The notes beneath the pieces were generated by a model. That model ran no database searches and had not been told where the DNA came from. It was given only the letters and a program-made list of their open reading frames with translations. Shown piece by piece: positions 1 to 10,124 of a stretch of DNA of 64,000 bases; within the stretch, counting starts at the first letter, position 1, and each line of letters starts with the position of its first letter. The position numbers and the translations under genes were made by a program. This DNA is from Galbitalea sp036271875 (GTDB lineage Bacteria > Actinomycetota > Actinomycetes > Actinomycetales > Microbacteriaceae): positions 1 to 64,000 of the forward strand of contig DATAZU010000041.1 of assembly GCA_036271875.1 (NCBI GenBank), read 5' to 3'.

Positions 1-228
1 GGCCGAGCCGACGCCCAGGGGAGAGATCTCGACAACCTCGGTTCCGCCGTGTGCGCGGGCGATGCCAGCGGTACCGTCTGAGCAACCATCCGCGACGACG
101 GTGATTGACACGTCGGCGCGGGTTCCAAGGATCTGCGCCGAGTTTCGGACCGAGGCGATGCATCGGCCGATGTACCGGCTTTCATCCCGTGCTGGGATGA
201 CCACAGCGATAGCACGAATCCTGCTCAT
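1..228 (-). CDS. Glycosyltransferase family 2, N-terminal fragment
   Basis: The first 76 codons of a GT-A fold glycosyltransferase; the rest lies outside the window. The translation starts MSRIRAIAVVIPARDESRYI and continues to a VVADGCSDGTA segment. This matches the family-2 pattern in which a beta strand, a PARxE-type loop and a xDGxxDGT nucleotide-binding motif open the protein. Its ATG overlaps the stop of the upstream deacetylase/methyltransferase gene by 4 nt (ATGA), so the two are translationally coupled and it is the last visible gene of a four-gene operon. Which sugar it transfers, and to what, cannot be told from this fragment. The GT2 assignment is firm at fold level only. Confidence 0.8.
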   Translation of the reverse strand, partial: MSRIRAIAVVIPARDESRYIGRCIASVRNSAQILGTRADVSITVVADGCSDGTAGIARAHGGTEVVEISPLGVGSA

Positions 229-1592
229 TCGATCAGCCCTTCCATCCGCGCGACGGAGCCGGCGGTGCGACCGAATACCTCAAGGACGAAGTCCTCTTCC
301 TCGTGCAGAACCAGACGATGAAGATCAGCCCGCGCCCGAATCGCATCGTGTACCTCGTCACCGCGAAGCGGATAGTCGGCGACCGGATGCCGCCAGTGGC
401 AGGCCAGCAGGTCGCCGTCGTCGGCGAGTCGGCTGACCACCTCATCAAGCACGTATTGCAGCGTTACGGCGTCCCAGTAGTAGGCGACTTCGCTGAGCAG
501 GATGAGGTCGAACGTCCCGGCCGGAAAATCGCCAATTGCATCGCGGTGCTCGACCCGGACATTGTCCTGATCTTCGGTTCTGGATGTCGCGGCCCGGACC
601 GCCGCCGCCGAGATGTCGATCGCCAGCAGGCGGTCGGCACGCTCCGCGACCAGCACGGTGAGTTCCCCGACCGAGCAGCCGAGTTCGAGCGCTGCCCGAT
701 AACGTTGCCGGGGCAGAGATGCTATTGAGATGGCGCGCTTACGTGACTCGTACCGGCGCGTCGACAAGCGCCACGGATCCGGGTTTCGTTCGTAAAGCTC
801 GTCGAAGTACCGCTCGCTCTTACTGCCGTTGCCATCCGCGCCGCCGCTCGGTTCCGTGACGAAAAACAGTTCGCGGGCACCGGTGAAATGGTCGAGAAAT
901 TGCGGCAGGAGGACGGGTGATTCGCCGGTCCCTGCCCCGAGACCGCGCACCTGCGACGAGTATCGGTCGATTGCGCGACCCTTCGCCGCCGCCGCCATTC
1001 GCGAAATCACGAGAACCCGCGCGGATGACCACGGTGCGTGCGTGTCATCCGGATTACCCCAGTGCCACATCCAGATCGGATATTCGAGCAGCATCGCGCC
1101 GCGCTCTGCCGCCAGCGCAGCGCAAATTTCGCCGACAATCCGGTGATCGCGGTGGCCGTCTCCCCGCCAGGGGCAAACGATGATCCCGCCCGGCGGTATC
1201 GCGTCGGCGAGCGCGGCCCTGATGTCGTCCTGATCTTCATCGGTGCGCCCATCCGGCAGGCCGAGCTCCAGGATGCGTGCAGACGGCGTGAGTTCGGCAA
1301 TGGCCTCGCGCAGTTCACGACTCCGAATGCTCCCGAGTTCGGCGGCTGGCACTGCGGATGCCGGGTGCGATGCGCCGCCGTCGGTGATCACGATGACGGT
1401 CAATGAGATGCCGTGCAGGGCAGCTTCGGCCATGAGCCCGCCAGCGCCGAGGGTCTCGTCGTCTGGATGGGCGGCAATCACCGTGAGGTCAGTCACGTTG
1501 TCCAGCGTCAACGGGGGGATCGATTGGACCATGCTGGATGCCGACCAGTCGGCCTCAGCCGTTCCCGGCGCGGTCGCGTCGAAGATCACCAT
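225..1592 (-). CDS. Fused PIG-L deacetylase / SAM methyltransferase
   Basis: A two-domain 455-residue enzyme. Residues about 35-235 are a PIG-L/LmbE zinc-dependent N-acetyl-sugar deacetylase: AAHPDDETLGAGG is the metal-binding HPDDE motif, and GHRDHR is the second histidine site. Residues about 255-455 are a class I methyltransferase, with ELGCSVGELT as the SAM-binding motif I and LILLSEVAYYW as the post-II strand, close to the NodS-like branch. The start overlaps the end of the acyl-CoA dehydrogenase gene by 7 nt, and its stop overlaps the glycosyltransferase start. Known biochemistry of the two families suggests deacetylation of an N-acetylated sugar followed by methylation of the same product, but the substrate is unknown. 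The fusion itself is plain in one uninterrupted frame. Confidence 0.9.
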   Translation of the reverse strand: MVIFDATAPGTAEADWSASSMVQSIPPLTLDNVTDLTVIAAHPDDETLGAGGLMAEAALHGISLTVIVITDGGASHPASAVPAAELGSIRSRELREAIAELTPSARILELGLPDGRTDEDQDDIRAALADAIPPGGIIVCPWRGDGHRDHRIVGEICAALAAERGAMLLEYPIWMWHWGNPDDTHAPWSSARVLVISRMAAAAKGRAIDRYSSQVRGLGAGTGESPVLLPQFLDHFTGARELFFVTEPSGGADGNGSKSERYFDELYERNPDPWRLSTRRYESRKRAISIASLPRQRYRAALELGCSVGELTVLVAERADRLLAIDISAAAVRAATSRTEDQDNVRVEHRDAIGDFPAGTFDLILLSEVAYYWDAVTLQYVLDEVVSRLADDGDLLACHWRHPVADYPLRGDEVHDAIRARADLHRLVLHEEEDFVLEVFGRTAGSVARMEGLIE

Positions 1593-2620
1593 GGCGCCTG
1601 TCCGGCTCGCGCGATGGCCATTCCGAGTGAGGCATCATCTCGTTCGGCATGATGCTGTCGCACGTATAGCTCGAGGTCGGAGACGCGCTTGGCGTGCTCC
1701 TCGATGAGTGCGAGCGGGGCTGGGCCGAGCGCGTGCGCGGCGTGCCGCAATACTGCTTCGCAAGTGCCGGCGACCGCAGCGCGGACACGTTTGGCGAGAA
1801 CGCTTCCCTCCGGGTCATCGGGTTGCCGGTCCACCAGTTCTCCGGATTCCGCCAGCGCGCGGCGCGCGGACTGCAGTTCCTGGTCGGCGGCGCCGAGATG
1901 GGCCGCCGCCAGCGGTTCCGGCGTCGGACCGAGTTGCTCGTAGAGCGTTCGCGCTATTCCTACTGCGCCGCCATACCAGCAGGCAGCGACCCCGATCCCG
2001 CCCCATGCGAATCCCGGCCGATCCAGGTACCACTCGGGCTCACCAACCGCGCTCGCGATCACGTCGAGAAAGACCACCGGCCCGCTCGGGATATCGGCCA
2101 GACCCCGGGAATGCCAAACTCCCCGCATGACAGACACCCCTGGCGAGTGCAGGTCGAGCGCGAACAACCCGCGCCCACCGCCGGGCAAATGGGCTGTTAC
2201 AAGAGCACGATCGAGCCGGTCGGCAAGCGAGCACCACGGCTTGGTGCCGGTCAGTGACCAGTGATCGCCAATCCGCGTCGCGGTCAGCGGATCATTGCCA
2301 CCCTCGGCTGCGAAGACCCCCCACGTCGCGTCGGACGGCCGGGCGATGCCAGGCGGAAGGCTGGCCTGCGCGAGGATGGCAAGCGCATCCAGATGCGGTT
2401 CGATCGCGCGCGCCACTCCGAGGTCGTGAGCAGCGACGGTCGCGAGCGCTTCCCACAGATCCAGAGTGTTGCCAGCTCCGGGCGGTGTTGCGGCGGCGCC
2501 GAGCGTGCGAGCCAGCTTCAGCGCACTCTTCACGTCGTGGGCCTCGGAGGCCCGAACGATTGCCGCCAGTGCTCCTTCGCCTGCTGGCGACGGGCGCAAT
2601 GTCACGAACGACATGGTCAT
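1586..2620 (-). CDS. Acyl-CoA dehydrogenase-like protein
   Basis: A 344-residue flavoprotein of the acyl-CoA dehydrogenase fold. It has an N-terminal helical part, a central beta domain with WSLTGTKPWCS (the strand that normally lies over FAD and substrate), and a C-terminal helical bundle ending LYVRQHHAERDDASLG. It is shorter than typical catabolic acyl-CoA dehydrogenases (about 380 residues), and I cannot place the catalytic glutamate, so dehydrogenase activity is not certain. It begins 6 nt after the HAD gene and runs into the deacetylase/methyltransferase gene. That context suggests a role in modifying an acyl or amino group of a specialised glycoconjugate rather than in fatty-acid breakdown. 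ATG at 2620 or at 2614 are both possible starts. Confidence 0.8.
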   Translation of the reverse strand: MTMSFVTLRPSPAGEGALAAIVRASEAHDVKSALKLARTLGAAATPPGAGNTLDLWEALATVAAHDLGVARAIEPHLDALAILAQASLPPGIARPSDATWGVFAAEGGNDPLTATRIGDHWSLTGTKPWCSLADRLDRALVTAHLPGGGRGLFALDLHSPGVSVMRGVWHSRGLADIPSGPVVFLDVIASAVGEPEWYLDRPGFAWGGIGVAACWYGGAVGIARTLYEQLGPTPEPLAAAHLGAADQELQSARRALAESGELVDRQPDDPEGSVLAKRVRAAVAGTCEAVLRHAAHALGPAPLALIEEHAKRVSDLELYVRQHHAERDDASLGMAIARAGQAPW

Positions 2621-2626
2621 TGTGCT

Positions 2627-3289
2627 TCACTCCTCCAGCAGCGGACTGCCCGCGAGTTTCGCAAGCAGGTCCGCGACGTTCTCGTATACCGCTAGTGCGC
2701 CTGCGTGCAGGAGTGCGGGTTGGGAGAAACCGCCGCTTTGAACCCCGACGCCTCCCACACCCGCCTGCGTTGCGGCCTTCATGTCCCACACCGTGTCGCC
2801 GACCATGATGGCGTTGTCAGGCGCGACATCGGCTCTCTCGAGCGCTACCTCCACGATGTCCGGAGCCGGCTTTGCGGTTTCGACATCGTCTGCCGAGGTG
2901 ACAACGTCGATGGCGTCTTCGACCCGTAGCACCTCACGCAGCGACGCGAGTTCGCTCTGTGGCGCCGAAGTCGCGAGAACCACGGTGAACCCATCATCCG
3001 TCAGTCGTTCCAGCAGCTCGCGCGCGCCCTCGAACGGCCGCAGCCGACTGCCCAACGCGCGGTAATAAACCGAGTGAAGTTCGCGAGCATGCGTCCGGGT
3101 GAGGTCGTCGGCGTCCGCCAGCAGCGACTCGAGGAGTTGGTCGCCGTCCATCCCGATGCTGCGATGGATGCGCCAGGCCTCTACCGGGACGCCGGCCCCG
3201 TCGAAGGCGCGGGACCACGCCTCGACGTGCAGGTAGTTCGAATCGACGAGGGTGCCGTCAATATCGAACAGGATCGCGCGATGGGTCAT
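2627..3289 (-). CDS. HAD-superfamily phosphatase
   Basis: A 220-residue haloacid dehalogenase-fold hydrolase. Motif I is ILFDIDGTLVDS (nucleophile and acid aspartates), motif II is VVLATSAP, the motif III lysine sits in TAKPAPD, and motif IV is MVGDTVWDM. An alpha-helical cap lies between motifs I and II, as in phosphoglycolate phosphatase-like and beta-phosphoglucomutase-like enzymes. The start is set at the ATG directly before motif I; the open frame upstream encodes no recognisable extension. It is the first gene of the minus-strand operon that continues with acyl-CoA dehydrogenase, deacetylase/methyltransferase and glycosyltransferase. It may therefore dephosphorylate a sugar intermediate, but general housekeeping phosphatase activity is equally possible. 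Confidence 0.88.
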   Translation of the reverse strand: MTHRAILFDIDGTLVDSNYLHVEAWSRAFDGAGVPVEAWRIHRSIGMDGDQLLESLLADADDLTRTHARELHSVYYRALGSRLRPFEGARELLERLTDDGFTVVLATSAPQSELASLREVLRVEDAIDVVTSADDVETAKPAPDIVEVALERADVAPDNAIMVGDTVWDMKAATQAGVGGVGVQSGGFSQPALLHAGALAVYENVADLLAKLAGSPLLEE

Positions 3290-3322
3290 CCAACCAGCTA
3301 ACTCCGCCCCATGAACCACGAG

Positions 3323-3364
3323 GAAGGGCTTGCGCCATCGTTGTCGCAAATGCAAGCCCCTTCC
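3323..3364. repeat. Inverted repeat between divergent genes
   Basis: GAAGGGCTTGC at the left faces GCAAGCCCCTTC at the right, with one bulged base and an inner GCG/CGC pairing. It lies in the 141-bp gap between the divergently read HAD gene and the small acidic ORF. A regulatory hairpin or operator is possible; nothing ties it to a known regulator. Confidence 0.4.
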
Positions 3365-3430
3365 GGTTTCGGCGCGCTCACGTAGCGTCGAATAGAGACG
3401 AATTCGAGCAAAAAGAAGGGGCTTTCGACG

Positions 3431-3568
3431 ATGACGACGAGCGGTGGAACCGACCCGGATGAACTGCCATCCGGAGCAGGCGAGCATGACGACTCCGAGG
3501 GCGACACGGCCTCGGGCGGTGCACCCCAGGAGCCCGATGAAGGCGGCAGGGAGAATCGCCGTGACTAA
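3431..3568 (+). CDS. Small acidic disordered protein (45 aa)
   Basis: A short ORF starting ATG ACG ACG AGC and ending TAA. The product begins MTTSGGTDPDELPSG, is rich in Asp, Glu, Gly and Ser, contains no hydrophobic stretch, and is predicted by eye to be unstructured. A strong ribosome site (AAGAAGGGG) lies 9 nt before the ATG, which is the main reason to believe it is translated. Its last codons overlap the GTG start of the LLM oxidoreductase by 8 nt (GTGACTAA), so its translation could feed ribosomes to that gene. I do not recognise a family. It could be a leader ORF for coupling, or a real small protein. Confidence 0.55.
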   Translation: MTTSGGTDPDELPSGAGEHDDSEGDTASGGAPQEPDEGGRENRRD

Positions 3569-4538
3569 GTTCGGATACACCCTGATGACCGAGCAGAGCG
3601 GCCCGAAGGCGTTGGTGCGGTATGCGATCGCGGCCGAGGACGCCGGATTCGACTTCGAGGTTTCGAGCGACCACTACTCGCCCTGGCTGGCCAGCCAGGG
3701 CCACGCGCCGTACGCGTGGGCAGTCCTCGGCGCGGTCGCGCAAGCGACATCGCGGGTCGAGCTCGCGACATACGTTACCTGCCCGACCATCCGTTATCAC
3801 CCGGTAGTAATCGCGCAGAAGTCGGCGACCATGCAGCTGCTGTCCGATGGTCGGTTCATCCTCGGACTGGGAGCGGGCGAGAACCTGAACGAGCACGTCG
3901 TCGGACAGGGATGGCCAGCTGTCGACGCGAGGCAGGACATGCTCCAGGAGGCCGTCACCATCATTCGCGCCCTGCATTCCGGGGAAATCACGACCTGGGA
4001 GGGCGAGTACTTTCGGGTCGACTCCGCGAAAATATGGGACGTTCCGGATGGCGGCGTCCCGATCGGCCTTGCGGTATCCGGCGACAAATCGATCGAACGA
4101 TTCGCGCCGCTGGCCGATCACCTGATCGCCGTCGAGCCGAACGCGAGTCTCACCTCTGGTTGGGATAAAGCTCGGCAGTCAGCCACTCCGTCCCGCAAGA
4201 TCGGCCAGATCCCGATCTGCTGGGACCCGGATGAAGACACCGCCGTAGCACGTGCTCACGACCAATTCCGCTGGTTCGGCGGCGGCTGGGACGTGAATTC
4301 CGACCTGCCGACGCCCGCCGGTTTCGAGGGCGCGAGCAAGTTCGTGCGACCGGACGATATCGCATCATCCATTCCGTGCGGCCCCGACCTCGACGCCATC
4401 ATCGAGGCCGTTAGCGCGTACTGGAAGGCCGGTTTCACCGACATCGCGGTCGTTCAGGTCGGCGACGAAGGACAGGACAGGTTCCTGGCCGAGGCAGCCC
4501 GGCCGCTGCTTACGAAACTGCGCGCCGCTAGCGCGTAA
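3561..4538 (+). CDS. LLM-class F420-dependent oxidoreductase
   Basis: A 325-residue TIM-barrel oxidoreductase of the bacterial luciferase superfamily, of the branch that uses coenzyme F420 (related to F420-dependent glucose-6-phosphate dehydrogenase). Typical segments are FGYTLMTEQ at the N terminus, EVSSDHYSPW in the first barrel strands, LLSDGRFILGLGAGENLNEH near the phosphate-binding loop, and GFTDIAVVQVG near the C terminus. GTG at 3561 is chosen because GGGAG lies 8 nt upstream and the homologous region starts there; the open frame before it is the small acidic ORF read in another frame. It is followed after 38 nt by a TPP-dependent enzyme in the same direction. The substrate is not known. 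Confidence 0.88.
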   Translation: MTKFGYTLMTEQSGPKALVRYAIAAEDAGFDFEVSSDHYSPWLASQGHAPYAWAVLGAVAQATSRVELATYVTCPTIRYHPVVIAQKSATMQLLSDGRFILGLGAGENLNEHVVGQGWPAVDARQDMLQEAVTIIRALHSGEITTWEGEYFRVDSAKIWDVPDGGVPIGLAVSGDKSIERFAPLADHLIAVEPNASLTSGWDKARQSATPSRKIGQIPICWDPDEDTAVARAHDQFRWFGGGWDVNSDLPTPAGFEGASKFVRPDDIASSIPCGPDLDAIIEAVSAYWKAGFTDIAVVQVGDEGQDRFLAEAARPLLTKLRAASA

Positions 4539-4576
4539 CCAACAAACCCGTACGCAAGAGTAATGAGGAGCATCCA

Positions 4577-6406
4577 ATGAACACGGTCAGCGATTTCGTG
4601 ATCGAGCGCGTTCGGCAATGGGGAGTCACCAGGGTCTTCGGATTCCCTGGTGACGGGATCGGGGAGTTTGACGGCGCCCTCAGCGCCGCGGAGCGAACGG
4701 GCAACGGATTCGAGTACATCCGCCCCACCCACGAGGAAATCTGCGCGCTGATGGCAACTGCGCACGCCAAGTTCACCGGAGAAGTCGGCGTCTGTATCGC
4801 GACCTCGAGCCCCGGCGCCTTCCACATGATGAACGGGCTGTACGACGCGGCGATGGACAACCAGCCAGTGGTCGCGATCGTCGGGCAGCAGGGTCTCAAC
4901 TCGTTCGGAACGTTCACCCAGCAGGAGAGCAACCTCGAACTGGCCTTCGCGGACGTTGCAGCATACGTTCACACCATCGTCTCCCCGGAGCAGGCGCAAG
5001 TGGTCGTCGATACCGCATTCCGCACCGCGATTACCCGCCTGCAGCCGACCGTGATTATCCTTCCGCACGATGTGCAGGGTATGAAGATGGTGGAGCCGAC
5101 CGCAGCGATGTGGGTGTCACGATCCAGCGCCGTTGCGCCTTCGACAAAACTGCTACCGCCGGCAGACCAGGTCGCGAAAGCGGCGGAAATCATCAACTCG
5201 GGTACAAAGGTCACCTTCCTGGTCGGCAACGGCGCGACCGGTGCCACCGACGAGGTGCTGGAGGCGGCGAAGCTGGCTGGCGCGGGGATCATCACGGCAC
5301 TTCGCGGCAAGCAGGTCGTGCCATCGGATGTCGCGTACCACTCACAGCAGTTGGGTCTACTCGGGTCGCTGCCGAGCGCCAACCAGATGAAGGACTGCGA
5401 CACGCTCGTGCTTCTCGGCACCAACTATCCATACGGGCAGTTCCTGCCGAAAACCGGTCAGGCGCGCAGCGTCCAGGTCGACCTCCGCCCCGAGCAACTC
5501 GGGCTGAGATACCCGACCGAGGTGAACATGTGGGGCGACGTGAAGACCACGCTGTCCGCGCTCATCCCGCTGCTCAAGCAGAAGACCGACCTCTCCTGGC
5601 AAGAGGGCGTCGCGGCCGACATGGTTGAGTGGGATGCAGAGATGGAAGCCGAGGCGATGGTGCATTACGGTGACGGGGCAAATCCTCGTCGGATGTACCA
5701 CGAACTGAACAAGCGGCTTCCGGACAACGCGATAGTGACGGCGGATGCCGGGACCACTGCCGACTGGTACGCGCACCACATCCGGCTGCGCCGCGGGATG
5801 CGAGGAGACCTGTCGGGCCGGTTGGCAACAATGCTCGCGGCGATGCCATACGCGGTGGCCGCGAAGTTCGCGTATTCCGATCGCGCCGTGGTCTGCACAA
5901 TCGGCGATGGCGCCTTCCAGATGCTCGGGATGAACGAACTCATCACGATCAAAAGACATATGTCGTCGTGGCAGAACCAGCGATTCATCATTGTGGTGCT
6001 TCACAACGACGACCTCAGCCAGGTCTCATGGGAGATGCGCACTGAGGACGGCAACCCGGTGTGGGAGACGGCACAGGATGTCGAATCTGTCGACTACGCC
6101 GGCTGGGCCGAACTGCTCGGCTTCACGGGCATCCGCGTCAGGAAGGATGACGAGATCGAGGCAGCATGCGACCAGGCGTTCGCGAACGATGGCGTGACAC
6201 TCATCGACGCATACACCAGCCGCAGCGCTCCCCCACTGCCTCCACACATCACGAAGGAGTTCGCAAAACTGACGGGCAAGGCGCTACTGAAGGGTGACCC
6301 ATTCGGCGCCGAAGTCATCAAGGATTCCGCTAAGGCGCTGGTGGCCGAGGGGGTGGAACGGGTCAAGGGTGTGCTGCACCGCAGCGACTCGCCCGACAAG
6401 AAGTGA
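4577..6406 (+). CDS. TPP-requiring pyruvate oxidase-like enzyme
   Basis: A 609-residue enzyme of the acetolactate synthase / pyruvate oxidase family, with the usual three domains: N-terminal PYR domain (residues 1-180, with the THEE glutamate that activates thiamine), central FAD/nucleotide-binding-like domain (about 195-350), and C-terminal PP domain (about 370-560). In the PP domain GDGAFQMLGMNELI and LHNDDLSQVSWE give the diphosphate/metal site; the last position of the usual GDG...NN motif is Asp. Known relatives oxidise or decarboxylate pyruvate, some passing electrons to quinone at the membrane. The amphipathic Lys-rich C terminus would fit membrane association. AGGAG lies 7 nt before the ATG. 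The exact reaction is inferred. Confidence 0.82.
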   Translation: MNTVSDFVIERVRQWGVTRVFGFPGDGIGEFDGALSAAERTGNGFEYIRPTHEEICALMATAHAKFTGEVGVCIATSSPGAFHMMNGLYDAAMDNQPVVAIVGQQGLNSFGTFTQQESNLELAFADVAAYVHTIVSPEQAQVVVDTAFRTAITRLQPTVIILPHDVQGMKMVEPTAAMWVSRSSAVAPSTKLLPPADQVAKAAEIINSGTKVTFLVGNGATGATDEVLEAAKLAGAGIITALRGKQVVPSDVAYHSQQLGLLGSLPSANQMKDCDTLVLLGTNYPYGQFLPKTGQARSVQVDLRPEQLGLRYPTEVNMWGDVKTTLSALIPLLKQKTDLSWQEGVAADMVEWDAEMEAEAMVHYGDGANPRRMYHELNKRLPDNAIVTADAGTTADWYAHHIRLRRGMRGDLSGRLATMLAAMPYAVAAKFAYSDRAVVCTIGDGAFQMLGMNELITIKRHMSSWQNQRFIIVVLHNDDLSQVSWEMRTEDGNPVWETAQDVESVDYAGWAELLGFTGIRVRKDDEIEAACDQAFANDGVTLIDAYTSRSAPPLPPHITKEFAKLTGKALLKGDPFGAEVIKDSAKALVAEGVERVKGVLHRSDSPDKK

Positions 6407-6776
6407 CCGAGCCCCGGTCCGCGAAACGGAGGTGTGCGGATGCCAACAAGTCCGACGGCCGGGACGAGACGACGAACGAGAGATCCGACCGAAATTGGAC
6501 GGACATCCTCCAAGCGCTGCGCGTCACTCAGACCGGCACGCAGATCATCAGTTGCCTTCTGCTGACCCTCCCATTCCGGCAACGATTCCACGAACTCCGC
6601 CCTACGAATCGGTTGTCTATGGCGTCCTGGTGGCGCTCGCCTCGGGCAGCACGATCATGGGTCTGACCGTGGTCAGCATTCACCGTGGCCAGTTCCACCG
6701 CCACGACAAACCCGAAGTTGTATCCACCGCGTTACCGCGACGGATTCGCCCCGACTTTCAGGACGCGACGAGATAG
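6403..6776 (+). pseudogene. Decayed DUF6328 membrane protein gene
   Basis: The GTG at 6403 overlaps the TPP-enzyme stop by 4 nt. The first frame encodes NWTDILQALRVTQTGTQI and LLTLPFRQRF, characteristic of the DUF6328 family of small actinobacterial membrane proteins. Near 6602 the family-like sequence moves to another frame (YESVVYGVLVALASGS, then TVVSIHRGQF), consistent with loss of one base. The last hydrophobic segment of the family is missing, and the convergent enolase gene begins at 6758. I therefore read it as a frame-shifted and 3'-truncated remnant; a sequencing error could explain the shift but not the truncation. Confidence 0.65.
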
Positions 6777-7857
6777 AGCTTGACATCCGCAGCTCGCAAG
6801 CTGAACCCATTACCGACCGCATCGGGGTCGAGCCTCACCACGCCACCACGGGGCTTGAGCGCGCCGTCGAAGAACAGCCGCTCGATCCGATCGTGGTCGT
6901 GGTCGTGGAACCACTCGAGGTGCCGAAGATTCGGGATGGCGGAAGCGACATGAGCATGCAGATTCGGCGCGCAGTGTCCCGAGAGCTCGAGGCCAAACGC
7001 GGCGGCTATTGCGGCGACCCTCAGCCATTCCGTAATGCCGCCGCACCTCGTTGCGTCGGCTTGGAGCACATCGACGGCACCCGTTTCGCAGAGCTTGCGA
7101 AACATGAATATGTCACCGCAATATTCGCCCGCGGCCACGTCGGCCGATACGGCGGCGCGAACTTCGGCGAGGCCCGCGAGATTGTCGGATGACACAGGCT
7201 CCTCGAACCAACTCACGTTCGACTCAACTGCCCGCTCCATCAGACGGATGGCCTGCTTCGCCGTATATCCGCCGTTCGCGTCGACGAACAGCGCGACATC
7301 CGGTCCAATTGCCGCGCGGGCTTGCACGATCCGAGCGAGGTCGCGATCGACGCGTGTGCCCCAGGATTCACCGATCTTGATTTTTACTGCCGTCGAACGG
7401 ACGTCCAGCCAGTCGTCCACCTGGCGCGCCAGCTGTTCATCCGAATAAGTAGTGAAACCCCCGCTCGCGTAAACTGGAACGGTGTCTCGCACGCTACCGA
7501 GGAGTGCCTGGAGCGAGACTCCGAGAGTGCGCGCTTTCAGATCCCAGAGCGCAACATCCATGGCCGAGATGGCATAGCCGATGGCTCCTTGGCGGCCGTT
7601 ATTGCGCACGCCTCGCACCATTTGTTCCCAGCATCCGGACACATCCATGAGGTCACGCCCGATAATCGTCTTCGCCAAGGTCGAGCGGGCAATTGACCCG
7701 CACTCCGGCGCTCCATACGTCCATCCGATGCCGGTGTGGCCGCCCCCGGATACCTCGATCACCGTCATCGTGGTCGAGTCCCACGCGCATGTGCCGTCGC
7801 CTTCCGGCGCGTCAGTCGGAATCCGGTAGACGCGAGCGGTCACCGATTTGATGGGGA

Positions 7858-7861
<4 letters not shown>
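6758..7861 (-). CDS. Enolase-superfamily dehydratase/racemase
   Basis: A 367-residue mandelate racemase / muconate-lactonizing-type enzyme. The barrel carries the catalytic KIKIG lysines, metal ligands in VDANGG, FEEPVSSDN and AAGEYCG, and a histidine in SGHCAPNLHAH. The capping domain occupies the first 120 residues. GTG at 7861 overlaps the stop of the GMC oxidoreductase gene (GTGA) and is preceded by GGGAG at 6 nt; the open frame upstream is only a shadow of the GMC gene. It closes a five-gene operon with GMC oxidoreductase and its small subunit, which suggests that the enzyme dehydrates or isomerises the sugar acid formed by the oxidoreductase. The substrate cannot be read from the sequence. 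Confidence 0.88.
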
Positions 7862-9488
<1,627 letters not shown>

Positions 9489-9492
<4 letters not shown>

Positions 9493-10124
9493 TGCTCTGC
9501 CTGCTGGTCGAGACCCGGATGCTGGTCTTCAACCTCAAACGACTCGAGCCGATCGACGCCGATGTTCTTGTAGCCGCGCGGGTACGCGGGGCCCGCAAAT
9601 CCCATCTCCTGCCAAGCGGACGGATGTCCATAAAAGGCAGTACAGGCATAGCGGGTCCAGAGGCTCCACACTTGGGTCGCTGGCATTGCGTGCCACAGTG
9701 CATCCCCGAGGTCCTGCAATGACTGGATGAGCCCGGCTTGCCGCTCCCATTCGAGTCCCGCGAAGGATACGCCCTGCCGCGCCTGCGATTCTGCGTCGAG
9801 CGCAGCGAGCGAACGATGCCAGGCCTCCTGGTCCATCGGCATGGTCTCGTAACGCCAGCCGTCGGTCTCGTCGTGCGCGAGCCGCGCGTCGACCAGCTCA
9901 AGTACGGGCACCCGAGGCTCGACACGTTGGTCGAGCAGCTGGTCGAATAAAGCGCCTGCGGCCTCGGCCTCCAGCTTCGAGAAGAACCGAAGCGGCCCGT
10001 GCTCGGCGACGCGCTGGTAGATCGCATCGCGGGTCGCGTGGTCCCAGTGCCGCGACTGCGCGAGCACATCGAACCCGGGAAAGCGGTTGCCTCCATTGTT
10101 TTCGCTCAGCGGCAGGGAAGTCAT
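9489..10124 (-). CDS. Gluconate 2-dehydrogenase subunit 3-like protein
   Basis: A 211-residue partner protein resembling the small gamma subunit of membrane-bound gluconate dehydrogenases. Supporting segments are RVAEHGPLRFFSKLEAEAA and the late AFYGHPSAWQEMGFAGPAYPRGY, a GHP...GFxGPxxPxGY pattern usual for the family. Unlike proteobacterial versions there is no clear Tat signal at the N terminus, so it may be cytoplasmic or depend on its partner. ATG at 10124 overlaps the stop of the upstream membrane protein (ATGA), and its own stop overlaps the GMC gene start. These 4-nt overlaps on both sides argue for one complex made in fixed ratio. Confidence 0.82.
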
